From an uncultured Roseobacter sp. (GTDB lineage: Bacteria; Pseudomonadota; Alphaproteobacteria; Rhodobacterales; Rhodobacteraceae): a stretch of 64,000 bases of DNA. How positions within the stretch are numbered: position 1 is the stretch's first letter; each line of letters starts with the position of its first letter. A model generated the notes under the pieces. It did not search any database. It was given only the letters and a program-made list of their open reading frames with translations, and was not told where the DNA came from. The DNA lies in the NCBI GenBank assembly GCA_947501635.1, contig CANMWT010000006.1, forward strand, positions 186,001 through 250,000, written 5' to 3'. Both the position numbers and the translations under genes were made by a program. Shown here in pieces: positions 27,976-38,832 of the stretch.

Positions 27976-28764
27976 ATGGCATTTTCATTGGCAACCTGGA
28001 ACATCAATTCCGTGCGGCTGCGGGCCGAATTGGTGTTGAAGCTTCTGGCTGAGGAAGCGCCAGATGTGTTGTGTTTGCAGGAGTGCAAGAGCCCGGTTGA
28101 AAAGATCCCGCTCGAGGTTTTTGCGCAGGCGGGCTACGGATATGCGGTGGCGCGCGGTCAGAAGGGTTACAATGGTGTGGCGATCCTGTCGAAGCTTCCG
28201 ATGGAGGAGGCCGGATCACAGGATTTTGCCGATTTGGGCCATGCGCGGCATGTGGCGGGACGGTTGGAAAACGGCGTTACGGTTCACAACTTTTATGTGC
28301 CTGCCGGAGGGGATGTGGCGGATCGGGCGGTCAATGAGAAATTTGGTCAGAAGCTCGACTATCTTACGGATATGCGGGACTGGTTTCATCGAGAGCGTCC
28401 GGAGAAGTCGATCCTGGTGGGTGATCTGAACATCGCGCCGCGCGAAGATGACGTTTGGGACCACAAGAAGCTGTTGAAAGTGGTCAGCCATACGCCCATC
28501 GAAGTTGAGCATTTGGCGCAAACGCAAGAGGCCGGTGACTGGGTGGATGTTACACGCCAGGACATCCCCGAGGGCCGTTTGTACAGTTGGTGGTCTTATC
28601 GGGCTGCAGATTGGGATGCGGCCGATAAGGGGCGTCGCCTTGACCATGTGTGGGCGACGTCTGATATTGCACAGTCCGCTGGCAACAGCCGGATTTTGCG
28701 CAGTGCACGTGGGTGGGAGAAGCCGAGCGATCATGCCCCTGTGTTTGCAGAATTTGACCTTTGA
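27976..28764 (+). CDS. xthA: exodeoxyribonuclease III
   Basis: An AP endonuclease / 3'-5' exonuclease of 262 residues for base excision repair. Family blocks: LATWNINSVRLR, LCLQECK with the metal glutamate, GYNGVAILSK, LVGDLNIAPREDDVW with the catalytic Asp-Asn pair, RLDHVWATSDI and SDHAPVFAEF with the catalytic His. ATG at 27976 has GGGAG 8 bases upstream; the open frame runs further upstream through the terminator region, which cannot be coding. It is followed by the thioredoxin-TPR gene after 54 bases. Confidence 0.95.
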   Translation: MAFSLATWNINSVRLRAELVLKLLAEEAPDVLCLQECKSPVEKIPLEVFAQAGYGYAVARGQKGYNGVAILSKLPMEEAGSQDFADLGHARHVAGRLENGVTVHNFYVPAGGDVADRAVNEKFGQKLDYLTDMRDWFHRERPEKSILVGDLNIAPREDDVWDHKKLLKVVSHTPIEVEHLAQTQEAGDWVDVTRQDIPEGRLYSWWSYRAADWDAADKGRRLDHVWATSDIAQSAGNSRILRSARGWEKPSDHAPVFAEFDL

Positions 28765-28818
28765 AATATTCAATATGCCACCATATAAGCTGCAACGCTG
28801 TAGCGGAAGGATAGAACA

Positions 28819-29736
28819 ATGATGGACCTCAACCTCGGGGCGGCTCCGGTCGCGGATGATTTGATTAAGGATTCGACGGAAGCCACGTTCATGGCGGATG
28901 TGGTCGAGACATCACAGACCGTTCCGGTGATCGTTGATTTCTGGGCACCCTGGTGTGGGCCTTGCAAGACCTTGGGGCCGCAACTTGAAGAGGCGGTGCG
29001 CGCGGCCAAAGGTGCGGTAAAGATGGTCAAGGTCAATGTTGACGAAGCCCAGATGATTGCGGGGCAGCTACAAATTCAGTCCATTCCGACAGTCTACGCT
29101 TTTTACAAGGGCCAGCCGATTGATGGGTTTCAGGGCGCTGTGCCGCATTCGGAGATCAAGGCATTCATTGACCGGGTTGTGCAGGCTGGTGGTGGCGAGG
29201 CCGCAGGAGACGGTCTGGCCGATGCGGTGGCCGCGGCTGAGGATATGCTGGCCGAAGGCGCGGCGACCGATGCTGCGCAGACATTTGCCGCTGTTTTGGG
29301 TGAGGATGCGCAACATGCCGGCGCCTATGGCGGGTTGGTGCGTGCACATATCGCGCTTGGAGAGCTGGATCAGGCAGAGGCTATTCTGAACGGAGCGCCT
29401 GCTGAGATTTCCAAGACGCCGGAGCTGGAGGCCGCATTTGCACAGCTTGAGCTGGCGCGGCAGGCGGAGGGTGCAGGACCCGTTACGGAGTTGCGCGCGG
29501 CAGTCGAGGCTAATCCGGAGGATGCGCAGGCGCGGTTTGATCTGGCCTTGGCGCTACATGCAAACGGGGACGTGGAAGAGGCTGTCACGGTACTGCTGGA
29601 ATTGTTCCGGATGGATCGCGAATGGAACGACGGGGCCGCAAAAGCGCAGCTGTTCACGATTTTCGACGCGCTGAAGCCAAATGATCCGGTCGTTCTGAAC
29701 GGGCGACGCAAGTTAAGTTCGATGATATTTGCCTGA
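28819..29736 (+). CDS. thioredoxin-TPR protein (CnoX/YbbN-like)
   Basis: The 305-residue protein has an N-terminal thioredoxin domain (about 18-125) with the full redox site WCGPC (C46, C49), then a helical TPR-like domain rich in Ala, Asp and Glu to the C-terminus. The architecture is that of CnoX/YbbN, a co-chaperone that hands clients to DnaK and GroEL; E. coli CnoX has lost the resolving cysteine, but this one keeps both, so it may also act as a thiol reductase. AAGGA lies upstream of ATG 28819. It is in a run xthA, this gene, Lon-N protein, Trm112-like. Confidence 0.88.
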   Translation: MMDLNLGAAPVADDLIKDSTEATFMADVVETSQTVPVIVDFWAPWCGPCKTLGPQLEEAVRAAKGAVKMVKVNVDEAQMIAGQLQIQSIPTVYAFYKGQPIDGFQGAVPHSEIKAFIDRVVQAGGGEAAGDGLADAVAAAEDMLAEGAATDAAQTFAAVLGEDAQHAGAYGGLVRAHIALGELDQAEAILNGAPAEISKTPELEAAFAQLELARQAEGAGPVTELRAAVEANPEDAQARFDLALALHANGDVEEAVTVLLELFRMDREWNDGAAKAQLFTIFDALKPNDPVVLNGRRKLSSMIFA

Positions 29737-29763
29737 GGCGCTTGTCGCTCTAGGTGGATAACG

Positions 29764-30408
29764 ATGATGAAATTCTCAGAGTTGCCCCAGACAATCGCGA
29801 TTTTTCCGCTGTCAGGCGCATTGCTTTTGCCGCGTGCGCGTTTACCGCTGCATCTGTTTGAGCCACGTTATCTGCAAATGCTTGAAGACGCTTTGAAAAC
29901 GCCGGAGCGCGTTATCGGGATGATACAGCCGAACGAGGTGCCTGGGCGGTCTGGACATGGCCTGCATTCAATTGGCTGCGCGGGTCGCGTCATGCAGTTC
30001 TCTGAGACAGAAGATGGCAGATACCTGATAACTTTGGGTGGCGTGTCGCGGTTCCGCGTTGTCAAAGAGGTCGAAGGGTTTGTTCCGTATCGCCGCTGTG
30101 ACGTGACATGGGATGGGTTTGACCGCGACCTTGGGCCGGAAGAGAAAGACCCCGGCTTTGAGCGGAAAAGCTTTCTGCGGTTGCTTGAGCGCTACTTTGA
30201 CGCGCGCGAGTTGTCGGCGGACTGGGATACTTTGAAAGACGCTGATGACGAGCTTTTGTTGAATTCGCTTTCGATGATGCTGGATTTTGACCCCGAAGAC
30301 AAACAGGCGCTGCTTGAAGCGCCCTCGCTTACCACGCGGCGGGAAACGCTCGTGACCCTGTTGGAATACCAACTGCGTGGGGGTCAGGAAAGCGAGATGA
30401 TGCAATGA
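29764..30408 (+). CDS. Lon substrate-binding (LON N) domain protein
   Basis: A 214-residue stand-alone version of the Lon protease N-domain: [34 protein letters not shown], then [29 protein letters not shown]. No ATPase or protease domain follows. Proteins of this type are widespread, but the function is not established; binding of unfolded peptides is the likely activity. It starts 27 bases after the thioredoxin-TPR gene and overlaps the Trm112-like gene by 4 bases (ATGA). Confidence 0.9.
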   Translation: MMKFSELPQTIAIFPLSGALLLPRARLPLHLFEPRYLQMLEDALKTPERVIGMIQPNEVPGRSGHGLHSIGCAGRVMQFSETEDGRYLITLGGVSRFRVVKEVEGFVPYRRCDVTWDGFDRDLGPEEKDPGFERKSFLRLLERYFDARELSADWDTLKDADDELLLNSLSMMLDFDPEDKQALLEAPSLTTRRETLVTLLEYQLRGGQESEMMQ

Positions 30409-30593
30409 ACGAGGGGATGAGCGTCGAATTCGATCGCAGGATGCTAGAGGCGCTGATTTGCCCCCGCAGCCAGACACTTCTGGAGTATGATCCGGAGCGG
30501 CAGGAGCTTGTATCCAAAGCGTCGAACCTTGCTTACCCTATCCGGAACGGAATCCCGGTGATGCTCATTGATCAGGCGCGGACGCTGGACTAG
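30405..30593 (+). CDS. Trm112/YcaR family small protein
   Basis: A 62-residue protein with [44 protein letters not shown], the Trm112p-like fold. Eukaryotic Trm112 activates methyltransferases and binds zinc with four cysteines; this protein has one cysteine only, like bacterial YcaR, so no zinc site is expected. It is coupled to the Lon-N gene by an ATGA overlap and ends overlapping the convergent UbiH-type gene by 4 bases. Confidence 0.9.
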   Translation: MNEGMSVEFDRRMLEALICPRSQTLLEYDPERQELVSKASNLAYPIRNGIPVMLIDQARTLD

Positions 30594-31816
30594 AGTTTTT
30601 GGCCCTTAAGCAAACGGGGCAGGTCGCCAGTCAGACCAGCGGCTTCGCGGATAAAGGTTCGTCGTGCAGCAGGCAGTGCGTTCACCAGTCCCATGCCAAT
30701 ATCCCGTACAGACCGAAGCAGCGGATTATCGTTTGAGAACAGCTTGTTAAACGTATCTGTTGCAAGTGCAAGCGTTGTGTTGTCAAAGCGGCGCCATTCC
30801 TGATACCGCGCCAGAACGGACGGCCTTCCGATGTCTTCGCCGCGGCGGGTGGCGTCGATCAATACTTCGGCCAGGGCGGCTACATCCCGCACACCGGCGT
30901 TCAACCCCTGGCCAGCGATCGGATGTACGCCATGTGCCGCATCACCCACAAGAACGGTTCGGTCAGCAGCAAGTTCGTTGGCCAAAGACAGCGACAGCGG
31001 GTAGGTAAAGCGCGCGCCGACCAGTTCAATATTGCCAAGAAAACTGCCAAATCGCGGTCGCAGGACGTTCATGTAGTCTGCGTCCGGCAGCGCGTTGATC
31101 TCTTCTGCGTTGGTGGTTGTTTCGCTCCAGACGATCGAAGACCGGTTGCCGGTCAGCGGCAAAATCGCAAGTGGACCGGGGGGCATAAAGAACTGATGTG
31201 CCACGCCATGGTGCGGCAGCTCGTGTTCGACGGCACAGACCAGCGCCGTCTGCCCATAGTCCCATCCGGTGCGTTTGATCCCGGCGCGCGTGGCCGTACC
31301 CGAGCGCCGACCGTCACAGCCCACGAGGACCTTGCCGCGCAGCGTCGTACCAGAGGCAAGTGTGATGGTAACACCCGTGGCATGAGGCGCTTGCCGGACC
31401 ACGGTTTCGCCATAGTGTTGGGTGATATTTTCCCTTTGATACAGGGCTTTAAGAAGGTTTGCGCGTAGATGCCGGTCTTCGACCATGTAGCCCATGGGGC
31501 CTTCTTCAATCTCGGCGTGATCGAAATGCATGAAAAAGGGCGACGGGCCTTCGCCGGCGCGCCCGTCTGTTACTTTGATATCCAGCATCGGCTGCGCGTT
31601 GTCCGACAGGCTGTCCCAAATCCCGATCCCTTCCAGCAGGCGTGTTGAGGTAAGCGCCAACGCATAGGAGCGCCCGTCGAAGTCAGGCGCTTCCAGCCGT
31701 TGTCGGGGCATTGCGTCAATCAGGGATACCGTCATCCCCGCGCCCGCCAGAGCAAGCGCAAGTGCGGGACCGTTCAACCCGCCGCCTACGATCAGAATGT
31801 CACTGTCAAATGTCAT
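30590..31816 (-). CDS. UbiH/UbiF/COQ6-family FAD monooxygenase
   Basis: A flavoprotein hydroxylase of 408 residues acting in ubiquinone ring hydroxylation. Motifs: FAD-binding [21 protein letters not shown] near the N-terminus, the DG motif VGCDGRRS, and the second FAD motif [25 protein letters not shown] with the family signature. Which ring position it hydroxylates cannot be told from sequence alone. ATG at 31816 is chosen because the nucleotide-binding strand begins five residues later; ATG at 31852 is possible. Neither has a clear ribosome binding site. It is divergent from the amidase gene. Confidence 0.87.
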   Translation of the reverse strand: MTFDSDILIVGGGLNGPALALALAGAGMTVSLIDAMPRQRLEAPDFDGRSYALALTSTRLLEGIGIWDSLSDNAQPMLDIKVTDGRAGEGPSPFFMHFDHAEIEEGPMGYMVEDRHLRANLLKALYQRENITQHYGETVVRQAPHATGVTITLASGTTLRGKVLVGCDGRRSGTATRAGIKRTGWDYGQTALVCAVEHELPHHGVAHQFFMPPGPLAILPLTGNRSSIVWSETTTNAEEINALPDADYMNVLRPRFGSFLGNIELVGARFTYPLSLSLANELAADRTVLVGDAAHGVHPIAGQGLNAGVRDVAALAEVLIDATRRGEDIGRPSVLARYQEWRRFDNTTLALATDTFNKLFSNDNPLLRSVRDIGMGLVNALPAARRTFIREAAGLTGDLPRLLKGQKL

Positions 31817-31900
31817 GAGGGTGAATATGGTCACGGTGGGGGGATTGTCCATGCGCGCTTGCGTCGCTACCGTTTCACAGAAGCGAGGGTAGGGGATAGC

Positions 31901-33229
31901 ATGCAAGACTGGCTGAAGATGACGGCATCCGACTTGGGCAGGGGTATCGCTGCGCAAAAGATTGATCCTGTGGCGCTTGCGCAGACATATCTGGATGCAA
32001 TCAAAGCGCATCCTTTGCGTGACCGTATCTATGCGCGGGTGACTGCGGAGCGCGCCCTTGTCGAAGCAAAAGAAGCGGCTGCGCGGGCCAATTCGGGTAG
32101 CCGTCGGTCGCTTCTCGACGGGGTGCCGATCAGTTGGAAGGATTTGTTCGATACCCAGAATGTCGGAACCGAGGCGGGATCGAAACTGTTACAGGGCCGT
32201 GTGCCTGATCGGGATGCAACTGTGGTGGAAAATGCGACGGCCTCCGGTCTGGTCTGCCTTGGCAAGACGCATATGAGCGAACTTGCGTTTTCGGGTTTGG
32301 GGTATAATCCCAGCACGGCGACACCACCGTGCGTAAATGACGAAAACGCCGTGCCGGGAGGGTCTTCCTCTGGGGCTGCCGCGTCGGTTGCATTTAACCT
32401 TGCAGCGATAGGAATAGGCTCTGACACTGGGGGATCGGTACGCATCCCGTCGGCATGGAATGATCTTGTCGGGTTGAAGACAACTGCGGGCCGTCTCAGC
32501 CTGGAAGGGGTTGTGCCGCTCGCGCTGAAGTTCGACACGGTGGGCCCGCTGTGTCGCTCTGTCGAAGATGCGGCCCATATGTTGGCTGCGCTGGAGGGGA
32601 TGAAGCCAGCAGATTTGCAAGGTGCCTCGCTTAAGGGAAAGCGTCTTGCAATTCTGAACACCATCGCGCTGGACGACATGCGCGACGCGCCTTTGGCGGC
32701 CTTTCAGAACGCGGTGGTCAAACTGGGTGCCGCCGGTGTGCATATCCGCCATGTGCAGGTGCCTGAAATCGAAGAAGCGATGGCGCTGACGTCCTGCCTT
32801 TACACCACCGAAGCCTATGGGCTTTGGCGTGATGTGATCGAAGCCAACCCCGACAAAATGTTTGCCGAAATCCTTGAGCGTTTCCGGTTGGGTAAAAGTC
32901 ACTCTGGTCCGGACTATGTTGCAGCATGGGCTGCGCTTGAGGCCGCACGCATCGCTTATGACAAGGCCACCTCAGAGTTTGACGCCGTCATTTTGCCGAC
33001 CGCACCGATCCTGCCGCCCGATCTGGAGCGTTTGAACACCGATCATGACTACTACGTGACCGAAAATCTTCTGTCGTTGCGCAACACCCGCATTGGCAAT
33101 CTGATGGGGCTTTGCGCATTAAGCTTACCAACAGATACCCCGAGTTGCGGGCTGATGGTCATGATGCATCCCGACAGCGAAGAAGCTTTGCTGCGTTTGG
33201 GCGTGGCGATAGAACGGGCGTTGGCTTAA
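31901..33229 (+). CDS. amidase-signature family amidase (GatA-like)
   Basis: A 442-residue amidase with the Ser-cisSer-Lys triad: K80 in SWKDLF, the cis-serine in GGSSSGAAASVA (about S155) and the nucleophile S179 in GSDTGGSVRIPSAWN. It would hydrolyse an amide; the natural substrate is unknown. It is not the GatA of the tRNA amidotransferase, since gatB and gatC are absent here. ATG at 31901 is preceded by AGGGG. The order UbiH-type, amidase, aminotransferase, ftsK, lolA-like recalls other Rhodobacterales. Confidence 0.9.
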   Translation: MQDWLKMTASDLGRGIAAQKIDPVALAQTYLDAIKAHPLRDRIYARVTAERALVEAKEAAARANSGSRRSLLDGVPISWKDLFDTQNVGTEAGSKLLQGRVPDRDATVVENATASGLVCLGKTHMSELAFSGLGYNPSTATPPCVNDENAVPGGSSSGAAASVAFNLAAIGIGSDTGGSVRIPSAWNDLVGLKTTAGRLSLEGVVPLALKFDTVGPLCRSVEDAAHMLAALEGMKPADLQGASLKGKRLAILNTIALDDMRDAPLAAFQNAVVKLGAAGVHIRHVQVPEIEEAMALTSCLYTTEAYGLWRDVIEANPDKMFAEILERFRLGKSHSGPDYVAAWAALEAARIAYDKATSEFDAVILPTAPILPPDLERLNTDHDYYVTENLLSLRNTRIGNLMGLCALSLPTDTPSCGLMVMMHPDSEEALLRLGVAIERALA

Positions 33230-33336
33230 AAGCCACAAATCACCAGAAAGCTGTTCGTTTTTGTGGACGCCTGCAACGGGCTTGGCTACTCTGTTGCGTA
33301 ACGGGACGCTAATGATCCCGACTTGAGGCAGTTTTA

Positions 33337-34527
33337 ATGGTGTACCCTGAGCGGTTTTCGAACCTTCCGGCACATGCTTGGCCGCGCCTGCGCGCTCTTT
33401 TGGACGTGCACGAAGGCGGTGGCCCCGCTGTTCATATGACAATCGGAGAACCCAAGCACAATTTTCCAGCTTGGGTCATGGATATCATTGCCGAGCATGC
33501 CTCTGGGTTTAACAGCTATCCGCCAAATGATGGCGCGCCCGAGCTAAAGCAGGCGATCGCCAGTTTTGTGCACCGCCGCTATGACGTTCCCGTAGATCCC
33601 GAGACGCAAGTGATGGCGTTGAATGGTACACGGGAGGGTTTGTACAATGCCGTAATGGCGCTGTGCCCTGAAACGAAAAACGGCTCTAAACCAGCTATTT
33701 TGATGCCTAATCCGTTCTATCAGGTCTATATGATTGCCGCTTTGTCTGTTGCGGCAGAGCCTGTGATGGTTCCTGCAACCGAACAGACGGGGCATCTGCC
33801 CGATTATGCGAGCCTGCCAAAAGACGTGTTGGAGCGCACGACGGCTGCCTATATTTGCTCTCCGGCCAATCCGCAGGGGGCTGTGGCCAGTGCCGCGTAT
33901 TGGCGGGAGTTGATCGCGCTGGCCGAGCAGTATGATTTCAAAGTCTTTGCCGATGAATGCTATTCCGAGATCTATCGCGGGGCCCCGCCGGTTGGTGCTT
34001 TGCAGGTCGCGCAGGACATGGGTGTCGATCTGAACCGTGTAGTTATTTTCCACTCGTTGTCCAAACGTTCTAACCTGCCGGGGCTGCGGTCGGGTTTTGT
34101 CGCGTCGGGCGCGGAGAATACTCAAGAGATCAAGCAGTTGCGTAATTTTGCCGGCGCACCACTTCCTTTGCCGCTGCAAATGGCGGCGGCGGCTGTCTGG
34201 AATGATGAAGTGCACGTTACCGAAAACCGCGCGCTCTATGTCGAAAAGTATGAAGTGGCCGACCGGATCTTGGGCAATGTTGCAGGATACGCCAGCCCCG
34301 AAGCGGGGTTTTTCCTGTGGTTGCCAGTCGAAAACGACGAAGAAGCCGCCGTTAAGCTATGGCGCGAAACAGGCGTGCGCGTGCTGCCCGGCGGGTATCT
34401 TGCACAGGATTGGAACGGGGTGAATCCCGGTCAAAAATACATCAGAGCCGCGATGGTGGCTCCAAAAGCGGAAACGGCACGCGGGATCGAATTGATCCGC
34501 GACTGTCTCTATCCGCAAAAAATATGA
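33337..34527 (+). CDS. class I/II PLP aminotransferase (DapC-like)
   Basis: A fold-type I aminotransferase of 396 residues. PLP-binding residues: the Asn of SPANPQG, the Asp-Tyr pair in [12 protein letters not shown], and the Schiff-base lysine K243 in [15 protein letters not shown]. The closest remembered family is N-succinyldiaminopimelate aminotransferase (DapC) of alphaproteobacteria, which would place it in lysine and peptidoglycan precursor synthesis; other substrates remain possible. It lies 107 bases after the amidase gene and 14 bases before ftsK. Confidence 0.85.
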   Translation: MVYPERFSNLPAHAWPRLRALLDVHEGGGPAVHMTIGEPKHNFPAWVMDIIAEHASGFNSYPPNDGAPELKQAIASFVHRRYDVPVDPETQVMALNGTREGLYNAVMALCPETKNGSKPAILMPNPFYQVYMIAALSVAAEPVMVPATEQTGHLPDYASLPKDVLERTTAAYICSPANPQGAVASAAYWRELIALAEQYDFKVFADECYSEIYRGAPPVGALQVAQDMGVDLNRVVIFHSLSKRSNLPGLRSGFVASGAENTQEIKQLRNFAGAPLPLPLQMAAAAVWNDEVHVTENRALYVEKYEVADRILGNVAGYASPEAGFFLWLPVENDEEAAVKLWRETGVRVLPGGYLAQDWNGVNPGQKYIRAAMVAPKAETARGIELIRDCLYPQKI

Positions 34528-34541
34528 GGGGTAAAAGCAGT

Positions 34542-37316
34542 ATGGCATATCAGACACGAGGACGGGACCCGCTGTTCGACAGCAATATGGCCGAGGCGAT
34601 GGAAAAGCGCGGCAAGGAATTGTTCGGGCTGTTTCTTATGGCCTTGGGTCTTATGGCCTGCGCCATGATTGCTTCTTACACTCCTGATGATCCTAACTGG
34701 ATGGTGTCGACCGACGCGCCGGTGCAAAACTGGATGGGCCGTTTTGGTGCCTCGCTGGCGGCGCCACTCTTTATGATTGTCGGTTGGGGCGCTTGGGGCA
34801 TTGGCCTTGTTCTTCTGGTCTGGGGGGCGCGTTTCGCTTTGCATATTGGTGCGGAACGAGCCATCGGCCGGCTGATATTCGCCCCAATCGCCATCGCTTT
34901 CGGGTCTATCTATGCGGCCACACTGACGCCAGCGGGCAATTGGCTGGATACGCATAGTTTTGGCCTTGGCGGGCTTTTTGGCGATACCGTTATGGGCGCT
35001 TTGCTGACGCTTTTACCGGTTGGTTCTGTTGTGACCGTGAAGGTCATGTCGCTGGTAATGGCAATTGGCATTGTGGTTTTTGGAGGTTTTGTTCTGGGCT
35101 TTACTCGCCCCGAAGTCGCCAAGATCACCCGCTTCCTGATGATGGGCATGGTCATGATGTATGCGGCTTTCATGTCCCTGATCGGGCGCGGCGCACGCGG
35201 AGCGGTCACAACGGCGCAAGGGATTTCGGCCCGTCACGCGGAACGCCGTTTGCAGGCGCAAGAGGCTGCGGAACTGCGCCAGACAGAGGTCGCCCCGGCC
35301 GTTGGCGCACCGGTCTTTCAGGATGCGCCTGAAAGCAAGGGCGGTTTGTTCTCTCGTGTGCCAAGTCTTGTGCGCCGTCCCGAGGCATTGCCAGAGGCGG
35401 AACTGGTCGAGCATGATCCTTACGACTTTGACGAAGACGCGCCCGGTGAAGACCGGATTAAGGCGCGCATCGCGGATGTTATCAAGTCGCGTGTGCGGAC
35501 AAGTTCTGCGGTTCATGTGCCCTCGACCGCACCGCTGACGCGGGGGCGCGGACGCGGACCTGATCCGCTGGTTCTTGACACAAGCGCGCCGCTTCGGGCG
35601 GAACCTCCGTTGACCGGATCGATGCCATTGTCCGACCCGCAACCAGACGAAATGGGCGACCCGCAAATGTTCGAAGAGGCAATCGAAACGCCGGCATCCG
35701 AGCCGCGCCGCGTTGTTCAGCAGCCTGCTCGCAAGGCTCCACAGCCTTCACGTCGCGCACAGGCCGAGGCGCAGCCCACCCTGTCTTTCGATGACACGCA
35801 CCCCGGATTTGAATTGCCGCCGCTGAACCTGCTGGAAAACCCCATCAACATCCCGCGCCTGCATTTGAGCGATGAAGCGTTGGAAGAAAACGCGCGCATG
35901 CTCGAATCCGTTTTAGATGACTACGGCGTAAAGGGAGAGATCGTAGCTGTGCGCCCGGGGCCTGTTGTTACCATGTATGAACTGGAGCCTGCACCGGGTC
36001 TCAAGGCGAGCCGTGTGATCGGTTTGGCGGATGATATCGCACGTTCGATGGCGGCGCTTTCGGCGCGTGTGTCCACTGTGCCGGGACGTTCCGTGATCGG
36101 TATCGAACTGCCGAATGACAACCGCGAAAAGGTTGTATTGCGTGAAATTCTGTCAGCGCGCGATTTTGGCGACAGCAATATGCGTTTGCCGCTGGCTTTG
36201 GGCAAAGACATTGGCGGGGATCCTGTCGTCGCGAATCTTGCCAAAATGCCCCACCTGCTGATTGCCGGTACAACGGGTTCAGGCAAGTCAGTTGCCATCA
36301 ACACCATGATCCTGTCGTTGCTCTACAAGCTGACGCCGGAAGAATGCCGAATGATCATGATTGATCCGAAAATGCTGGAACTGAGCGTTTATGACGGTAT
36401 TCCACACTTGCTAAGCCCGGTCGTAACAGACCCTAAAAAGGCTGTTGTGGCTTTGAAGTGGGTCGTGGGTGAGATGGAAGAGCGCTATCGCAAGATGTCC
36501 AAGATGGGCGTGCGCAACATCGAAGGCTACAACAGCCGTGTGCGCGAAGCCTTGTCCAAGGGCGAGATGTTCAGCCGCACCGTGCAAACCGGTTTTGACG
36601 AGGACACGGGCGAGCCAATCTTCGAGACGGAAGAAAACACACCTGTTGCCCTGCCCTATATCGTCGTCATCGTGGATGAAATGGCGGATCTTATGATGGT
36701 TGCAGGCAAAGAGATCGAAGCCTGCATCCAACGCCTTGCGCAGATGGCGCGGGCGTCTGGTATCCACCTGATTATGGCAACGCAGCGTCCCTCGGTGGAC
36801 GTGATAACCGGCACGATCAAAGCGAACTTCCCGACCCGTATATCGTTTCAGGTGACGTCGAAGATCGACAGCCGGACCATTCTGGGTGAGATGGGCGCAG
36901 AGCAGCTGTTAGGCATGGGCGACATGCTTTACATGGCCGGTGGTGCCAAGATTACCCGTTGTCACGGCCCGTTCGTGTCGGATGAGGAAGTGGAAGAGAT
37001 CGTCAATCACCTCAAGGCGTTTGGTGAGCCTGACTATGTCAGCGGCGTGGTTGAAGGGCCGTCGGAAGAAGCTGAAACAAACATTGATGCGGTGCTGGGC
37101 CTTGGCGGCAATACAGACGGCGAAGATGCTTTGTACGATACCGCCGTGCAGGTGGTGCTGAAGGACCGGAAGTGTTCCACCAGCTATATTCAGCGCAAGC
37201 TGGCGATTGGGTACAACAAAGCGGCACGATTGGTCGAGCAAATGGAAGATCAGGGGCTTGTGTCGCCGGCGAACCACGTGGGCAAGCGTGAAATCCTCGT
37301 TCCCGAGCAGGCTTAG
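34542..37316 (+). CDS. ftsK: DNA translocase FtsK
   Basis: A septal motor protein of 924 residues that pumps chromosome ends across the division site. Parts in order: four membrane segments (about 30-210), an acidic and proline-rich linker (about 230-440) that is shorter than in E. coli, the RecA-like motor with Walker [10 protein letters not shown] at about 574-582 and Walker [13 protein letters not shown], and the C-terminal winged-helix gamma domain (about 850-915) with [23 protein letters not shown] that reads KOPS sequences. ATG at 34542 follows GAGGGG; a longer frame overlapping the aminotransferase gene is not plausible. Confidence 0.96.
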   Translation: MAYQTRGRDPLFDSNMAEAMEKRGKELFGLFLMALGLMACAMIASYTPDDPNWMVSTDAPVQNWMGRFGASLAAPLFMIVGWGAWGIGLVLLVWGARFALHIGAERAIGRLIFAPIAIAFGSIYAATLTPAGNWLDTHSFGLGGLFGDTVMGALLTLLPVGSVVTVKVMSLVMAIGIVVFGGFVLGFTRPEVAKITRFLMMGMVMMYAAFMSLIGRGARGAVTTAQGISARHAERRLQAQEAAELRQTEVAPAVGAPVFQDAPESKGGLFSRVPSLVRRPEALPEAELVEHDPYDFDEDAPGEDRIKARIADVIKSRVRTSSAVHVPSTAPLTRGRGRGPDPLVLDTSAPLRAEPPLTGSMPLSDPQPDEMGDPQMFEEAIETPASEPRRVVQQPARKAPQPSRRAQAEAQPTLSFDDTHPGFELPPLNLLENPINIPRLHLSDEALEENARMLESVLDDYGVKGEIVAVRPGPVVTMYELEPAPGLKASRVIGLADDIARSMAALSARVSTVPGRSVIGIELPNDNREKVVLREILSARDFGDSNMRLPLALGKDIGGDPVVANLAKMPHLLIAGTTGSGKSVAINTMILSLLYKLTPEECRMIMIDPKMLELSVYDGIPHLLSPVVTDPKKAVVALKWVVGEMEERYRKMSKMGVRNIEGYNSRVREALSKGEMFSRTVQTGFDEDTGEPIFETEENTPVALPYIVVIVDEMADLMMVAGKEIEACIQRLAQMARASGIHLIMATQRPSVDVITGTIKANFPTRISFQVTSKIDSRTILGEMGAEQLLGMGDMLYMAGGAKITRCHGPFVSDEEVEEIVNHLKAFGEPDYVSGVVEGPSEEAETNIDAVLGLGGNTDGEDALYDTAVQVVLKDRKCSTSYIQRKLAIGYNKAARLVEQMEDQGLVSPANHVGKREILVPEQA

Positions 37317-37340
37317 ACCACTTTGTCGGCATTTGGCGCG

Positions 37341-37363
37341 CGTATGATATCGCATATCATGCG
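37341..37363. promoter_or_regulatory. AT-rich dyad between ftsK and lolA-like gene
   Basis: CGTATGATAT and ATATCATGCG form 10-base arms with one mismatch around CGC. There is no T-run, so it is not a typical terminator. It lies 53 bases before the lolA-like start and could be an operator. Confidence 0.4.
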
Positions 37364-37415
37364 AAGCCTCCTTATGTAGTATCGTGCGAACTGCGACGGA
37401 GTGGGAGTACACAAC

Positions 37416-38021
37416 TTGGCCCGAGTTCTACGGTATGTTCTGATAACAATGCTGGCGTTTTCGCCCGCTTTTGCAGGCGCGGCTGAGCAACTGAAACTGG
37501 CCGAGATTTCGGCCTATCTGAACAGTCTGACGACGCTCAAAACAGATTTCCGTCAGTTGAACAGCGATGGTTCGGTCAGTACAGGTACGCTTTACATCAA
37601 AAGGCCCGGGCGGATGCGTTTCGAATATGACCCGCCCGAACAGGCGTTGGTCATTGCCGCAGCCTCTGCGGTTGTAATTATTGACAAAAAGTCGAACCAA
37701 CCGGCAGAAACCTATCCCCTGCGGCGCACGCCGTTGTCGCTTATTCTGGGAAACAACATCGACCTGACCCGCGCGAATATGGTCAAGGAAGCGCGGTTTG
37801 ACGGGACATCCACTGTTGTCACGGCCTTTAGTCCGGACGAACCGGATGCGGGGATTATCGAGTTATCCTTTACAGACAATCCGACGCGGTTGCGCGAATG
37901 GGTCATTCAGGACGCGACCGGCGCCCGCACCAAGGTCGTTCTGGGCCCGTTTGAAACCGGTATGGATCTGCCCGGACGCCTGTTTGACGCCGACCGCGAA
38001 AAAAACCGCCGCGACCGGTAG
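37416..38021 (+). CDS. LolA-like outer-membrane lipoprotein carrier family protein
   Basis: A periplasmic protein of about 201 residues with a signal peptide ending near AGAAE, followed by the LolA/LolB-type half-barrel: LNSLTTLKTDFRQLNSDGSVSTGTLYIKRPGRMRFEYDPP. It would shuttle lipoproteins to the outer membrane. The start is uncertain: TTG at 37416 has GGGAG 8 bases upstream and begins a normal signal peptide, while GTG at 37401 has GGA directly adjacent. It follows ftsK as in many bacteria. It ends one base short of the convergent transglycosylase gene. Confidence 0.87.
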   Translation: MARVLRYVLITMLAFSPAFAGAAEQLKLAEISAYLNSLTTLKTDFRQLNSDGSVSTGTLYIKRPGRMRFEYDPPEQALVIAAASAVVIIDKKSNQPAETYPLRRTPLSLILGNNIDLTRANMVKEARFDGTSTVVTAFSPDEPDAGIIELSFTDNPTRLREWVIQDATGARTKVVLGPFETGMDLPGRLFDADREKNRRDR

Positions 38022-38022
38022 A

Positions 38023-38607
38023 TCAGCGCAGATTGCAGGTTGCCAATTGGGCCTGGTACAGGTCGGCGCGCGCATCGACTTTGTTCGCCACGTTCAATAG
38101 CCATGATTTGCGATTGTATGTGCCGCGCGCGTATCCTGTGTGCCCCTCGTGATAGGCAAGATACTGATTGCGCGTGTCATAGAGCGGGATACCGTTACGA
38201 TCGCGACTGATGTTCATGTACCAGCCCATAAAATCAGAGGCATCGCGGATGCGATCACGCCGTGCGATCCGCTTGCCGGTCGCCTTCTTGTAGTCGTCCC
38301 ACGTGCCGTCAAGCGCCTGTGAATAGCCGTAAGCGCTGGAAACGCGCCCCATTGGGATAACGCCCAGTGCATATTTGTGCGGGGTTTTCGCGTCCGAGAT
38401 AAAGCGGCTTTCCTGATAGATCGTCGCCATCTGAACATGGACGGGAACACCCCATTTCTGTTCCGTTTTCTGGAACGCCTTCATGTAATGCGGGCGCTGT
38501 TTCGCAATGCTGCACGCATCATCCAAATTGCGCGGAGCCGTGCCCGGACCGCCCCCACACGAGGCTGCCAGTAACACAATTGCCAAAGCGCGAAGAGTTC
38601 TGCTCAT
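38023..38607 (-). CDS. lytic transglycosylase lipoprotein (SLT domain)
   Basis: A 194-residue lipoprotein: lipobox LLAASC near residue 17, then an SLT-type domain with the catalytic glutamate in ATIYQESRF, the SSAYGYSQALDGTW motif and LAYHEGHTGYARGTY. It cleaves peptidoglycan without water, giving anhydromuramic ends, and would act at the outer membrane. It converges on the lolA-like gene with one base between stops, and is divergent from hspQ across 233 bases that hold the hspQ leader signals. Confidence 0.9.
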   Translation of the reverse strand: MSRTLRALAIVLLAASCGGGPGTAPRNLDDACSIAKQRPHYMKAFQKTEQKWGVPVHVQMATIYQESRFISDAKTPHKYALGVIPMGRVSSAYGYSQALDGTWDDYKKATGKRIARRDRIRDASDFMGWYMNISRDRNGIPLYDTRNQYLAYHEGHTGYARGTYNRKSWLLNVANKVDARADLYQAQLATCNLR

Positions 38608-38761
38608 CTGCCTCTCGCTTCATTTTTTATATTTTGCAGTAGTATACAGGATATTTGAGCCTTGGGAAATCACGATTGCTGGCGAAATTCCCCTAATGCG
38701 TGTTCTGTGCCGTCAATCTTGCTATTTTTTGGTCACTGTCGGCACAAAGATCACAGTTTGT

Positions 38762-38819
38762 TTCCGTATTTTCCGGCCCGAGGGTTGGACAAGTAGGGCC
38801 CTAAACGTCTAATACGGAA
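38762..38819 (+). promoter_or_regulatory. inverted repeat in front of hspQ
   Basis: TTCCGTATT at 38762-38770 is exactly complementary to AATACGGAA at 38811-38819, with a smaller GGCCC/GGGCC pair inside. The right arm touches the purine-rich ribosome binding site. A TTGGAC (38785) with TCTAAT 17 bases later could be a promoter within the repeat. It is either an operator around the promoter or, if transcription begins upstream, an RNA stem controlling hspQ translation. Confidence 0.45.
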
Positions 38820-38832
38820 GGAAGGGGCGATA

